Shown one piece after another: positions 48,201 to 56,461 of a DNA stretch of 64,000 nt. The notes beneath the pieces were generated by a model, which saw nothing but the letters and a program-made list of their open reading frames with translations, was not told the DNA's origin and ran no database searches. Every line of letters begins with the position of its first letter. The first letter of the stretch is position 1. The DNA is from Streptococcus zalophi (GTDB lineage Bacteria; Bacillota; Bacilli; Lactobacillales; Streptococcaceae). The position numbers were made by a program, and so were the translations under genes. The DNA is taken from the NCBI RefSeq assembly GCF_016481285.1, contig NZ_JAENBP010000001.1, positions 124,001 through 188,000 on the forward strand, written 5' to 3'.

Positions 48201-49364
48201 ATACTCTTCTTTTGAAATAGTAGTTGTCCAGACACCAACAGTATTTTGAGTGTGGTCATTTTCATTGAAATCACTTCCTCTTTGCATAGAGATTTCTTTA
48301 GCTAGATTTGCCCCTTTAGCAACGGATTCATAAAGATTTAATGTCACTTTTTGAGCAGTTGGTGCCCACAAATTAATGGTAGCTGTGCCATCTTCGTTTT
48401 TAGTTGCACCTAATCTTCCCCATTTACCAACTGTTTGGAAACCATCTTTTGAACTACTATCAACGATCTTATCTTTGTAAGCAAATTTCTTATCAAAATC
48501 TTCACTTTGAACATTCATAAAATGCGTATAATAGTCATTACTATGATAAAGATTAGTTTCTGTAATGGTATTAACTGGAGCAACCATGTCTTCAGTTTTC
48601 TTTTGATTCCAATCTTGGTTTCTTACAATAATATATTTAAAGGCAGATTTATCTTGTGCTACATTAACAGCATAGTGCCATCTTTTTTTACCATCGATGA
48701 TAGAAGAAGTCATTGGGGTAAAGTCTACTTCAGTTTGTCCGGTATCCCATAAATGAAGATAATAAGAGCCATCATCACTTTGATCTGTATCATAATAAAT
48801 ATTAACAACTTTTGGAGTAGAGACGTCAAGCTCGTCTGATTCATTGACAGGAATAATAGTATCTACTGAAAATTGATTTTCTAAATTATCATCTATTTCT
48901 GAGATAAGGTTATCTGAATTACTTGGTAAATTTTGACTCATAGTATCAGACACTGAATGATTTTGTGGAGAATTTTCTGCTGTAGATAACTCAGTTTCTT
49001 CTGTATGCTTTTGTTTGTCATTTGATTGATCAACAACATCAACATTAGGAATTGCTTCTGAGGTTGATAGTTTTACAGGATCAACCAAAGCATTATCACT
49101 TTCATTACTTACTTCAACAACTTCTATTGATTCTTCCGTATTAGAGGCTTCAACAGGGTTATTAATAGTCGCTGGTTGAGAATCTAGGATTTCCTGCAAC
49201 AAATTAGTATCAGGTCTTGCATTCTCTTTTTGATTTTCTTGAGCAAACGCTTGCATATTTGCAGTTAAAAAAAATGCCGATAATAATGAGGCACCAAACA
49301 ACCACTGTTTACCTTTTTTCCACATTCTAAAACGTGTTAGCTTAGCATCAGTTGGTTTTTTCAT
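45198..49364 (-). CDS. pulA: Surface pullulanase, frameshifted before its anchor
   Basis: The main frame has 1388 residues: a KxYKxGKxW-type signal peptide (FRMWKKGKQWLFGASLL), an acidic Ser/Thr/Asn-rich spacer, a CBM41-like starch-binding region with IYYDTDQSDDGSYYLHLWD, and a GH13 pullulanase domain. NWGYDPKNYNVPDGSYATDP is the type I pullulanase motif. The nucleophile is D733 in GFRFDAMSD and the acid/base E762 in YGEGWDS. MucBP-like repeats follow. The frame stops at SASPRNS just before the sorting-signal fragment. The enzyme splits alpha-1,6 links of pullulan and glycogen outside the cell. AAAGGAG stands before the ATG. Confidence 0.9.
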   Translation of the reverse strand: MKKPTDAKLTRFRMWKKGKQWLFGASLLSAFFLTANMQAFAQENQKENARPDTNLLQEILDSQPATINNPVEASNTEESIEVVEVSNESDNALVDPVKLSTSEAIPNVDVVDQSNDKQKHTEETELSTAENSPQNHSVSDTMSQNLPSNSDNLISEIDDNLENQFSVDTIIPVNESDELDVSTPKVVNIYYDTDQSDDGSYYLHLWDTGQTEVDFTPMTSSIIDGKKRWHYAVNVAQDKSAFKYIIVRNQDWNQKKTEDMVAPVNTITETNLYHSNDYYTHFMNVQSEDFDKKFAYKDKIVDSSSKDGFQTVGKWGRLGATKNEDGTATINLWAPTAQKVTLNLYESVAKGANLAKEISMQRGSDFNENDHTQNTVGVWTTTISKEEYDQLNKDSKGVAYDFSLTIPNAYFIQKSAYMKKGNDGNYYIDHYIYRNSATKEVINDKENDNASRKQIAAFYLGRTDGNVGAISEQINRTVKTQDPYSQAVVQDGSRSVILDSADFGDKVAITQNKRVTSKTQMSVLEVDVRDFSIDESSGIAAKDRGNFLGMVQKGTTNASNGNHMTGIDYLKYLGVNYVQIMPIYDFQTVPELDKDNPENITISPKEDHGVHNNQQNWGYDPKNYNVPDGSYATDPANPLVRIKEAKEMVQKLHDAGINVVMDVVYNHLYDGQENPFEWTVPGYFYAVMPDGAMNNDVGVGNAVRSNSEMMRQYIINSVIYWAKEYGMDGFRFDAMSDLDVNTLNLVRDAINKIDPNIVTYGEGWDSMGKYLAKDGETPGSDKNAKQTPTYGFFDSIGRDAIAGSHYDNGNPPGFVNRNSDYKTNSGNLSRLVDSMLGGHGRHFGSASQQLNYVEVHDGMTLSDLLKHYNPEDTPEEHQKRVELASAMSALSQGIHFSQIGQEFLKSKENSHNTYNGGDELNRIQWGLVKDNVDVVNFYKSIVALRKNESLLHLSDYQTEVFPHMEITNVQVNSGIITYELKKDNGDKYLMVFNNNTDTSNPSLTLGGDNWYYGRTGAGKGVINSGDKRNNFSNAYIVTTNSENLYEKIGRFNGEKTITFNPLSASVLYIPAKEEAELITKQQTINYVDKEGTKKADSNVQKTTYLTIKFHDPNSKFTYTKSGIETKANDLGHLENVLDTSTNEIETVIKTYYATNGAGELIEVTELPEIENGKPKDTATIKWVEAIAQTKKVVHPVIDGYRVISTTDASNDLVQTPSHPLEKDASNQTITVTYAKETKAVIISSNDPKNQLPKSVSDLEGKADFIFEGVSGDAISWKNIDLTREGYSFTVNGQASLEAAIKATNAGNLGDEDIIYTVVYTANPAKISIQYIDNDDNDKVIKTETLEGVTNQVPNFTFEIPEGYELVSDDSDTIKSFDALDDSASPRNS

Positions 49365-49398
49365 AAGATAAATTCTCCTTTAGATATATTATATCTTT

Positions 49399-49427
49399 AT
49401 TATGCAACCGTTTTCGTAACTTGTCAA
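49399..49427 (-). promoter_or_regulatory. Pullulanase promoter
   Basis: TTGACA (49427-49422), 17 bases, CATAAT (49404-49399) on the minus strand, about 35 bases before the start codon; close to consensus. Confidence 0.8.
49403..49416. promoter_or_regulatory. cre-like CcpA site in the pullulanase promoter
   Basis: CGAAAACGGTTGCA on the minus strand fits TGNAANCGNWNNCA with one mismatch. Lying between -35 and -10, CcpA binding would block transcription when glucose is plentiful. Confidence 0.6.
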
Positions 49428-49495
49428 GTCTTTTGAGATTATTTTTTATATTTGTTTGAAAGTGTTTAACATTAAATAAAAACAATCCTATACAG

Positions 49496-49526
49496 CAAAA
49501 AAGTGACCGGGATTTCCTAGTCACTT
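49496..49526 (-). terminator. Intrinsic terminator after the P-type ATPase
   Basis: AAGTGAC/GTCACTT arms with inner GG/CC pairs and a T run on the minus strand, 22 bases past the ATPase stop. Confidence 0.8.
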
Positions 49527-49547
49527 AAGTTATAATCTATTTAACTG

Positions 49548-52229
49548 CTAAATAGCATTTTTATCCATTCCAAGTTTTCTTTGTCCCCATTTAACCAGTT
49601 CAACAATAATAATCATTGAGAAACTTCCAATAAAGGTCACTAGCCATTGTCCTGGTGTTAATAGGCTGACATGGAAGAATTGATTGAACCCTGGAATAAC
49701 AAGGGTTGACAACAATAGTAAAAAGGCAATAATAATCGACCAGTTAAAGAGTTTATTTTTAAATGGTCCAACTTTAAAGATGGATTGATAGACTGATTTC
49801 ACATTATAAGCATGGAATAGCTGAATAAAACCAAGGGTTGCATAAGCCATCGTTAAGGCATCTGCGTGTATTTCTTGATAGGTGCTATGTTCGGGGAAAC
49901 TAAGAGCAAAACCGTAAACACCAAGTACAAGAATAGTTTGCAAAATACCTTGATAGATAATCGCTTCCATCACACCACCAGCAAAGAAACTAGATTTTCT
50001 ACCACGTGGCTTGTGACTCATAACGCCTGGTTCAGCCGGTTCAACACCTAAAGCAATCGCAGGTAGTGTATCAGTTACCAAGTTAATCCATAAGAGATGA
50101 ACAGGCTGTAATACATCCCAACCAAACAAGGTAGATAAGAAGATAGTCAACACTTCAGCAGTATTTGCTGATAGCAAGTACTGAATAGTTTTTTGAATGT
50201 TTGAAAAGACTTTACGCCCTTCTTCAACTGCCACAATGATGGTTGCAAAATTATCATCAGCAAGGACCATATCAGAAGCACTTTTTGATACTTCTGTTCC
50301 TGTGATACCCATACCAATACCAATATCAGCCGTTTTGAGTGCAGGAGCATCATTAACACCATCACCAGTCATGGCAACAACTTTACCTTGTGTTTGCCAG
50401 GCTTTTACGATACGAACCTTATGTTCAGGTGACACCCTAGCATAGACAGAGTACTGACTAACTACTTTTTGGAAATCTTCATCTGATAGGTCATTAAGCT
50501 CTGCCCCAGTCATGACATGGTCAACTGAATCATCAGTGATAATGCCAAGACGCTTAGCAATAGCTTCAGCAGTATCTTGATGGTCTCCTGTAATCATGAT
50601 TGGTCGGATACCTGCTTCACGAGCGACTCTTACAGCCTCTGCTGCCTCAGGTCTTTCCGGGTCAATCATTCCAACTAAACCTGAGAAAATAAGATTATTT
50701 TCAAGAGTTTGTGACTGTAATTGAGGCACCTCGTCTTCGTATTTATAGGCCATCATTAAAACACGTAGGGCTCTTTTAGCTAAATCATGATTGACAGTTA
50801 AAATTGTTTCTTTATCCGTATCTGTAATTGGGCGAATATTACCATTTTCTTCAATATGACTCAATCGTTTCAACAATTGGTCAGGAGCACCTTTAACAGC
50901 AACAAAATAGCGATTGTCTTCTACCTGATGAATGGTAGACATTAATTTTCTCGTTGAATCAAATGGCATCTCTGCCACACGTGGTTCTTTAACCAATTTA
51001 TCACGAATGTCAAAATTTTGATCTAAGCCAAATTGAATTAAAGCAGTTTCTGTTGGATCTCCGATTAAATTACCATCCTGAGCAATCTTACTGTCATTAG
51101 CAAAGGTCATAATACGTAAAGTGGTATTATCTTCTGCTAATTTTTCACTTGATGACAACAATTGCCCATTAGTGTAAATCTTTTCAACAGTCATCTGGTT
51201 CATGGTTAGTGTTCCTGTTTTATCAGAAGCAATAATTTCAGTTGAACCAAGTGTCTCTACAGCTGGCAATTTTCTAACAAAAGATTTTCTTTTAGCGAGT
51301 ACTTGTGTTCCTAATGATAAAACAACGGTTACAATAGCTGGTAAACCTTCTGGTATCGCAGCAACGGCTAGAGCAACAGACGTTAACAAACCTTTAAGCG
51401 GATCTTGTCCTTTTAAAAAGACACCAACAATAAAGGTAACAACAGCAATGACTAAAATAATATAAGTCAATACTTTTGATAAATGATTTAAGTTTTGTTT
51501 TAGTGGTGTATCTGTTTCATCAGCATCTTGAAGCATCCCTGCAATGTGACCTACTTCAGTAAACATACCAGTGTTTGTCACTACACCTATACCACGACCA
51601 TAAGTAACACTTGAGTTTTGATAAGCCATATTAGCACGATCACCAATTGGCGCATCTTCTTTTAAGACAACATCCAACGTCTTTTCAACTGGAACAGATT
51701 CCCCAGTCAATCCTGACTCTTCAATCTTAAGAGAATTAGCCTCTAACAATCGCATATCAGCAGGTACAATATCACCAGCCTCTAATAAAACCACATCACC
51801 TGGTACTAAATCTTTTGAGTCAACCTCAATCACATGGTCATCACGACGAACACGAGCCACTGGGCTTGACATTGATTTTAAGGCATCAATCGCCTCTTCT
51901 GCTTTACCTTCTTGATAAACACCAAAAGCAGCGTTTAAAACAACAACCGCCATAATGATAATAGCATCAGCCCAATCGTGACCACCAGAAGTAATCACTG
52001 ATAAAAGCGCAGCAGCAACCAAGATAATAATCATTAAATCTTTAAATTGGTCGATGAATTTAGCAATAACTGATCTTTTTTCACCTTCTTCTAATTCGTT
52101 GCGACCAAATTCGGCTAAGCGTTTATGAGCTTCTTGATTGGTTAAACCTTCTTTTGAAGAGTTTAAAGCAGCTAAAACAGCTTCCTCATTTTGGATATAG
52201 TATAACTCTCGTTTTTGTTTTTTAGACAA
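49548..52229 (-). CDS. mgtA: P2-type Ca2+/Mn2+ exporting ATPase
   Basis: An 893-residue P-type ATPase: actuator motif LTGESVPVEKT, ion-binding AAIPEGLPAIVTV in TM4, the phosphorylated Asp in SDKTGTLTMNQ, and the hinge TGDGVNDAPALK. Ten membrane helices are expected. It resembles SERCA-like bacterial Ca2+ pumps. In S. pneumoniae a similar pump behind a Mn2+ riboswitch exports Mn2+ and Ca2+ and is called MgtA; the same riboswitch type lies upstream here. The start is TTG after GGAGGAG. Ion preference is inferred from the riboswitch and family. Confidence 0.87.
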   Translation of the reverse strand: MSKKQKRELYYIQNEEAVLAALNSSKEGLTNQEAHKRLAEFGRNELEEGEKRSVIAKFIDQFKDLMIIILVAAALLSVITSGGHDWADAIIIMAVVVLNAAFGVYQEGKAEEAIDALKSMSSPVARVRRDDHVIEVDSKDLVPGDVVLLEAGDIVPADMRLLEANSLKIEESGLTGESVPVEKTLDVVLKEDAPIGDRANMAYQNSSVTYGRGIGVVTNTGMFTEVGHIAGMLQDADETDTPLKQNLNHLSKVLTYIILVIAVVTFIVGVFLKGQDPLKGLLTSVALAVAAIPEGLPAIVTVVLSLGTQVLAKRKSFVRKLPAVETLGSTEIIASDKTGTLTMNQMTVEKIYTNGQLLSSSEKLAEDNTTLRIMTFANDSKIAQDGNLIGDPTETALIQFGLDQNFDIRDKLVKEPRVAEMPFDSTRKLMSTIHQVEDNRYFVAVKGAPDQLLKRLSHIEENGNIRPITDTDKETILTVNHDLAKRALRVLMMAYKYEDEVPQLQSQTLENNLIFSGLVGMIDPERPEAAEAVRVAREAGIRPIMITGDHQDTAEAIAKRLGIITDDSVDHVMTGAELNDLSDEDFQKVVSQYSVYARVSPEHKVRIVKAWQTQGKVVAMTGDGVNDAPALKTADIGIGMGITGTEVSKSASDMVLADDNFATIIVAVEEGRKVFSNIQKTIQYLLSANTAEVLTIFLSTLFGWDVLQPVHLLWINLVTDTLPAIALGVEPAEPGVMSHKPRGRKSSFFAGGVMEAIIYQGILQTILVLGVYGFALSFPEHSTYQEIHADALTMAYATLGFIQLFHAYNVKSVYQSIFKVGPFKNKLFNWSIIIAFLLLLSTLVIPGFNQFFHVSLLTPGQWLVTFIGSFSMIIIVELVKWGQRKLGMDKNAI

Positions 52230-52249
52230 AATAGTCTCCTCCTCTAGTC

Positions 52250-52370
52250 TTTTTCCATAGAAAAAGACCTGTTTTTCTCAAAACAAGTCTCGCTGTTTAA
52301 GATATGGCCGGAAATTTCTTTCGGATTGACGACCATATCACGGTTAAACCGTCTGCTACTCCCTTGATAC
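52250..52370 (-). ncRNA. yybP-ykoY Mn2+ riboswitch
   Basis: The minus strand reads AAGGGAGTAGC near the 5' end, then ACGGTTTAACCGT hairpin, CCGGCCATATCTTAAACAGC, and GAGACTTG, the conserved parts of this class. The 3' part merges with a terminator hairpin ending in a T run. Mn2+ binding should favour the antiterminated form and switch on the ATPase gene. Confidence 0.88.
52261..52289 (-). terminator. Expression-platform terminator of the Mn2+ riboswitch
   Basis: GACTTGTTTT pairs with AAAACAGGTC (10 bp, one G-T pair) around GAGA-like loop bases, then five T. The 5' arm overlaps the conserved GAGAC of the aptamer, so ligand binding and termination exclude each other. Confidence 0.8.
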
Positions 52371-52417
52371 CTTTTTATTATACAGGAATTTATCGTCAAT
52401 AACAAGTGACATGGTCT

Positions 52418-52810
52418 CTAATCAAACCAATTAAGCAATAATTGATAGGAAGCCAAAATATTATCTGTTTCTGGTTCAATTAATAAATCATAATGTAAAA
52501 AAATCTTCTTATGTTGAACATCCATTTCTAAATGGTTAGTCTTGGTCACTAAGTTTTGTAATCCCATGGGTGTTGCAATTTTAGCATTGTCATAATTTTT
52601 TAAACGAAACCGCATCACAGAAGTTGGTGATGAAAAGCGACTCATTACTAATTCATTTTCTTTATATTTAATAACGACTTTTTCTTTTTCATTATTAGAG
52701 TAACTAAAGTAGTGGATATCGCCTTTTTTAACCCACTCAGCCTCATATTCTTCTGTGATAACATCAATTTGATTATCAATGGTTATAGTATTTTCTAATT
52801 TTATTTTCAT
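52418..52810 (-). CDS. DUF1934 (YwiB-like) protein
   Basis: A 130-residue beta-rich protein (MKIKLENTITIDNQIDVITE... TSVMRFRLKNYDNAKIATPMG... IFLHYDLLIEPETDNILASY) of the calycin-like DUF1934 group, function unknown. AAGGAA lies 9 bases before the ATG at 52810; the frame extends further upstream but without a better start. Its 3' end is only about 50 bases from the riboswitch of the next gene. Confidence 0.8.
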   Translation of the reverse strand: MKIKLENTITIDNQIDVITEEYEAEWVKKGDIHYFSYSNNEKEKVVIKYKENELVMSRFSSPTSVMRFRLKNYDNAKIATPMGLQNLVTKTNHLEMDVQHKKIFLHYDLLIEPETDNILASYQLLLNWFD

Positions 52811-52923
52811 TTCATTAATTTCCTTAGTTATTGGATTTAATTGTAACAATTTTATCAAAGGTTAGCAATGATAAAATCATTGTCTCTTTTACTGGTTAAT
52901 TCTAGGAGAAGATTGTTTTTTTT

Positions 52924-52931
52924 GTTATAAT
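52924..52931 (+). promoter_or_regulatory. Extended -10 placed for a leaderless HD-gene mRNA
   Basis: TGTTATAAT (hexamer 52926-52931) is followed by AAGCCT and the ATG at 52938. There is no Shine-Dalgarno. Confidence 0.72.
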
Positions 52932-52937
52932 AAGCCT

Positions 52938-54191
52938 ATGATGGAAAAAATATTTAGAGATCCTGTTCATAACGACATTATCGTTAAGGAACAGATTATT
53001 TATGATTTAATTAACACCAGAGAATTTCAACGATTGCGTCGTATCAAACAGCTAGGAACGACTAGCTATACCTTTCATGGTGGTGAACATAGTCGTTTTT
53101 CTCATTGCCTTGGTGTCTATGATATTGCAAGACGAATGACCGAACGTTTTAATGCTAATTATGAAACCATTTGGCACACTGAAGATACTCTTTTAACCAT
53201 TGTATCAGCCTTACTTCATGATATTGGTCATGGTGCTTATTCCCATACCTTTGAAGGCTTATTTGGAACAGATCATGAAGAATTTACCCAAAAAATTGTG
53301 ACTAGTCCTTCAACTGAAATTAATGCGGTGCTTTGCCAAGTATCAACAGATTTTCCTGAAAAAGTGGCTAGTGTCATCAATCATACTTATCAAAATAAGC
53401 AAGTCGTACAACTCATTTCTAGCCAAATTGATGCCGATCGCATGGATTATCTTCTAAGAGATTCTTATTTCACTGGCGCCAGCTATGGTGAATTTGATTT
53501 AACAAGGATTTTAAGCAGTATTGAACCAACTGAAAATGGCATTATTTTTGATGCTGGCGGTCTACATGCTGTTGAAGACTATATCATTAGTCGTTACCAA
53601 ATGTATATGCAAGTTTACTTTCATCCTGCTAGCCGAGCTATGGAAGTCTTGCTTCAAAATCTTCTTAAAAGAGCAAAAGTTCTTTACAAAGAACAAAAAA
53701 CATTTTTTGAAACCACATCACCTTATTTAATTCCTTTCTTGGAGCAACGTTTTACTCTTGATGATTATCTCAATTTAGACGATGGTGTGATGAACACCTA
53801 TTTCCAAAGCTGGATTAACTGCTCAGACTTTATCCTCTCAGATTTAGCCAATCGTTTTGTCAATCGTAAAGTGTTCAAATCTATTACATTTGATAGTAAA
53901 GGACATACCAATATTGATAGATTAAAAGAAATGGTCAAAGAAGCTGGCTATAATCCTGACTATTATACTGCTATTCATCGTAATTTTGATTTGCCTTATG
54001 ACATCTACCGTCCAGATGTTAAAAATCCAAGAACACAAATTGACATTAAGCAACAAAATGGTGAAATTGTTGAGCTATCAAAACTCTCAACCTTAGTCGC
54101 AGCTCTTTCAGGTACCATCCACGGTGACCAACGTTTTTATTTTCCTAAAGAAATGCTTGGTAAACAGTTACCAATTTCACAAAACATATAA
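52938..54191 (+). CDS. HD-domain phosphohydrolase (YwfO/SAMHD1-like)
   Basis: A 417-residue protein. HD-domain ligands are the His of GGEHSRFSHCLGVYDIA, the His-Asp of SALLHDIGHGAYSHTFE, and the Asp of SQIDADRMDYLLRDS. The start MEKIFRDPVHNDI and FQRLRRIKQLGT are typical of the group related to dNTP triphosphohydrolases such as EF1143. Substrate is inferred. Predicted leaderless translation. It is followed by a terminator-like hairpin. Confidence 0.85.
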   Translation: MMEKIFRDPVHNDIIVKEQIIYDLINTREFQRLRRIKQLGTTSYTFHGGEHSRFSHCLGVYDIARRMTERFNANYETIWHTEDTLLTIVSALLHDIGHGAYSHTFEGLFGTDHEEFTQKIVTSPSTEINAVLCQVSTDFPEKVASVINHTYQNKQVVQLISSQIDADRMDYLLRDSYFTGASYGEFDLTRILSSIEPTENGIIFDAGGLHAVEDYIISRYQMYMQVYFHPASRAMEVLLQNLLKRAKVLYKEQKTFFETTSPYLIPFLEQRFTLDDYLNLDDGVMNTYFQSWINCSDFILSDLANRFVNRKVFKSITFDSKGHTNIDRLKEMVKEAGYNPDYYTAIHRNFDLPYDIYRPDVKNPRTQIDIKQQNGEIVELSKLSTLVAALSGTIHGDQRFYFPKEMLGKQLPISQNI

Positions 54192-54202
54192 GTTATCAAA
54201 AA

Positions 54203-54228
54203 CAGAGGCTGGGGTATCCTAGCCTCTC
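54203..54228 (+). terminator. Probable terminator after the HD-domain gene
   Basis: AGAGGCT / AGCCTCT arms with inner G-C pairs and a T-containing tail (CAACTTTTAAAATTT). The T run is imperfect. Confidence 0.55.
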
Positions 54229-54437
54229 AACTTTTAAAATTTATCTTTAAAAAAACGAGTAAGTATAGCAATTAATAGCACCTCTTTTTTTCAACTTTTT
54301 TTCTATATCACAAGTGAAAATAAATAACTCACTAGTTTTTAACTCTCTTCTACCATAAAAGTAGTCCATGACAAAAAAGAAGAATTTTAGTAATATAGTA
54401 GTTAAGTATTTAACAATAAAACAAATTGGAGTGAACC

Positions 54438-55247
54438 ATGACCATTAAACTAATCGCTATTGACATTGATGGCACATTAATCAACAATCAAAAAGAAATT
54501 ACCGACGACGTCTATGACGCGATTCAAGATGCCAAACAAGCTGGTGTTAAAATTGTTATTACAACAGGAAGACCTTTCGCTGGTGTGACACACCTATTAG
54601 AAAAACTTAATCTTAAAGAAAATGGAGATTACGTCATTACTTTTAATGGTGGATTAGTGCAAGAAACACTGACTGAAAATGAACTGATTAAAGAAGGTCT
54701 TAGCTATAATGACTACCTAGATTTAGAATGGTTGAGTCGAAAATTAGGTGTTCACATGCATGCTATCACTAAAGATGGTATTTACACTACTAATAAAAAT
54801 ATCGGAAAGTATACTGTCCACGAAGCTACGCTGCTTAGCATGCCAATTTTTTATCGCACACCAGAAGAGATGGCTAATAAAGATATCATCAAAATCATGT
54901 TTATTGATGAACCAGATATTTTAGATCAAGCTATTGCAAATATTCCCGAAAGATTCCAAAAAAAATACGGTTTGGTTAAATCTCAACCCTTTTATCTAGA
55001 AGTTGTTAATAAAAAAGTAAGCAAAGGCAATGCTATTATCCATCTTGCTGAAACATTAGGGATTGATATGTCTGAAACAATGGCTATTGGAGATGAGGAA
55101 AATGATCGCGCAATGCTTGAAGTGGTTGCAAGTCCTGTTGTCATGGCAAATGGTAACCCAAATCTTAAAAAAATCGCCAAATACATTACAAAATCAAACG
55201 AAGAAAGTGGCGTTGCTTATGCCATACGCCAATGGGTATTAAAATAA
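54438..55247 (+). CDS. Cof-type HAD phosphatase
   Basis: A 269-residue protein with motif I LIAIDIDGTLINNQKE, motif II VITTGRPFAGV and motif IV AIGDEENDRAMLE. It belongs to the YidA-like group of sugar-phosphate phosphatases. It overlaps the next gene as TAATG and is therefore coupled to the MurM-like transferase, although no direct link with the cell wall is known. Confidence 0.87.
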   Translation: MTIKLIAIDIDGTLINNQKEITDDVYDAIQDAKQAGVKIVITTGRPFAGVTHLLEKLNLKENGDYVITFNGGLVQETLTENELIKEGLSYNDYLDLEWLSRKLGVHMHAITKDGIYTTNKNIGKYTVHEATLLSMPIFYRTPEEMANKDIIKIMFIDEPDILDQAIANIPERFQKKYGLVKSQPFYLEVVNKKVSKGNAIIHLAETLGIDMSETMAIGDEENDRAMLEVVASPVVMANGNPNLKKIAKYITKSNEESGVAYAIRQWVLK

Positions 55248-56461
55248 TGTTAACCTATAAAATAGGATTATCTCCAAAAGAACATGATGATTTTGTCAAA
55301 AACAGTTCCCAAACTAATCTTTTACAAAGTAGCCAATGGGCCAAAGTAAAAGACAATTGGGATAACGATATTATTGGTTTTTACAGAGATGAACAATTAG
55401 TAGCCAGTGCTGCTATTTTAATCAAACAATTACCCCTTGGAATGACCATGTTATATATTCCAAGAGGTCCAGTAATGGACTATACTGACAAAGAATTGGT
55501 TCAATTTGTTATAGACTCTCTCAAAAAATATGGTAAAACTAAAAAAGCCCTCTTTATTAAATTTGACCCAGCCATCTTATTACGTCAACACCTTCTAGAG
55601 GAAGAGGGAAAAGATAATAAAGAAACGCTTGAAATTATCTCAACACTTGAACAAGCTGGTGCTTCATGGAGTGGTTGTACTATAAAAATTGAAGAAAGTA
55701 TTCAACCTCGCTATCAAGCTAATGTCTATACACAAGAAAACATTGAAGAAAGCTTTCCAAAACATACTAAAAGACTCCTAAAAAAAGCTAATAATCGTGG
55801 TGTGATGACCTATAGAGCTAGTAAAGAAGATATTGATGCTTTTGCTGATGTTGTGGCACAAACAGAAGAAAGAAAAGGTGTTGCTCTTCGCAATAAAGAG
55901 TATTTCAAAAAAATGATGACTATTTTTGGAGATGATGCTTACTTACACCTAGCAAAAGTTAATTTAAAACAAGGTCTTTTGGATTATGAAGAACAGTTAA
56001 AAGAGATTGAGGCACAAATTGCTCAAACGCAACCTCATCAAAAGAAACGTTTGAACAAATTAACAGAACAAAAAGAATCTGTTGCAAAATACGTTGCAGA
56101 ATTTGGAGAATTTGTTAAAAAATACCCAGATGAATTAGTGATTGCTGGTATTTTATCTATCCGTTTTGGAAATGTCATGGAAATGCTTTATGCTGGAATG
56201 AACGATGAATTCAAAAGCTTTTTCCCTCAATATACCCTTTATCCTAAAGTTTTTAAAGATGCCTATCAAGATGGGATTATCTGGGCTAACATGGGAGGCA
56301 TTGAAGGAACTTTAGACGATGGTTTAACAAAATTCAAGTCTAATTTTAATCCAATGATTGAAGAATATATCGGTGAATTTGATATTCCGGTTAACTCCGT
56401 TTTATATGGATTATCAAAAAAAGCCTACCAGATACGTAAACAAATGAGGAGCAAGCATTAA
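55247..56461 (+). CDS. murM: FemAB-family transferase, MurM-like
   Basis: A 404-residue GNAT-fold protein with a helical insert of coiled-coil type (GLLDYEEQLKEIEAQIAQTQ region). The later MLYAGMNDEFKSFFPQYTLYPK and FKSNFNPMIEEYIGEFDIPV segments are typical of the Fem group. Such enzymes use aminoacyl-tRNA to add the first residue of the interpeptide branch to the Lys of lipid II. The start at 55247 overlaps the HAD stop. Which of the pair is MurM or MurN is by order and memory. Confidence 0.82.
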   Translation: MLTYKIGLSPKEHDDFVKNSSQTNLLQSSQWAKVKDNWDNDIIGFYRDEQLVASAAILIKQLPLGMTMLYIPRGPVMDYTDKELVQFVIDSLKKYGKTKKALFIKFDPAILLRQHLLEEEGKDNKETLEIISTLEQAGASWSGCTIKIEESIQPRYQANVYTQENIEESFPKHTKRLLKKANNRGVMTYRASKEDIDAFADVVAQTEERKGVALRNKEYFKKMMTIFGDDAYLHLAKVNLKQGLLDYEEQLKEIEAQIAQTQPHQKKRLNKLTEQKESVAKYVAEFGEFVKKYPDELVIAGILSIRFGNVMEMLYAGMNDEFKSFFPQYTLYPKVFKDAYQDGIIWANMGGIEGTLDDGLTKFKSNFNPMIEEYIGEFDIPVNSVLYGLSKKAYQIRKQMRSKH

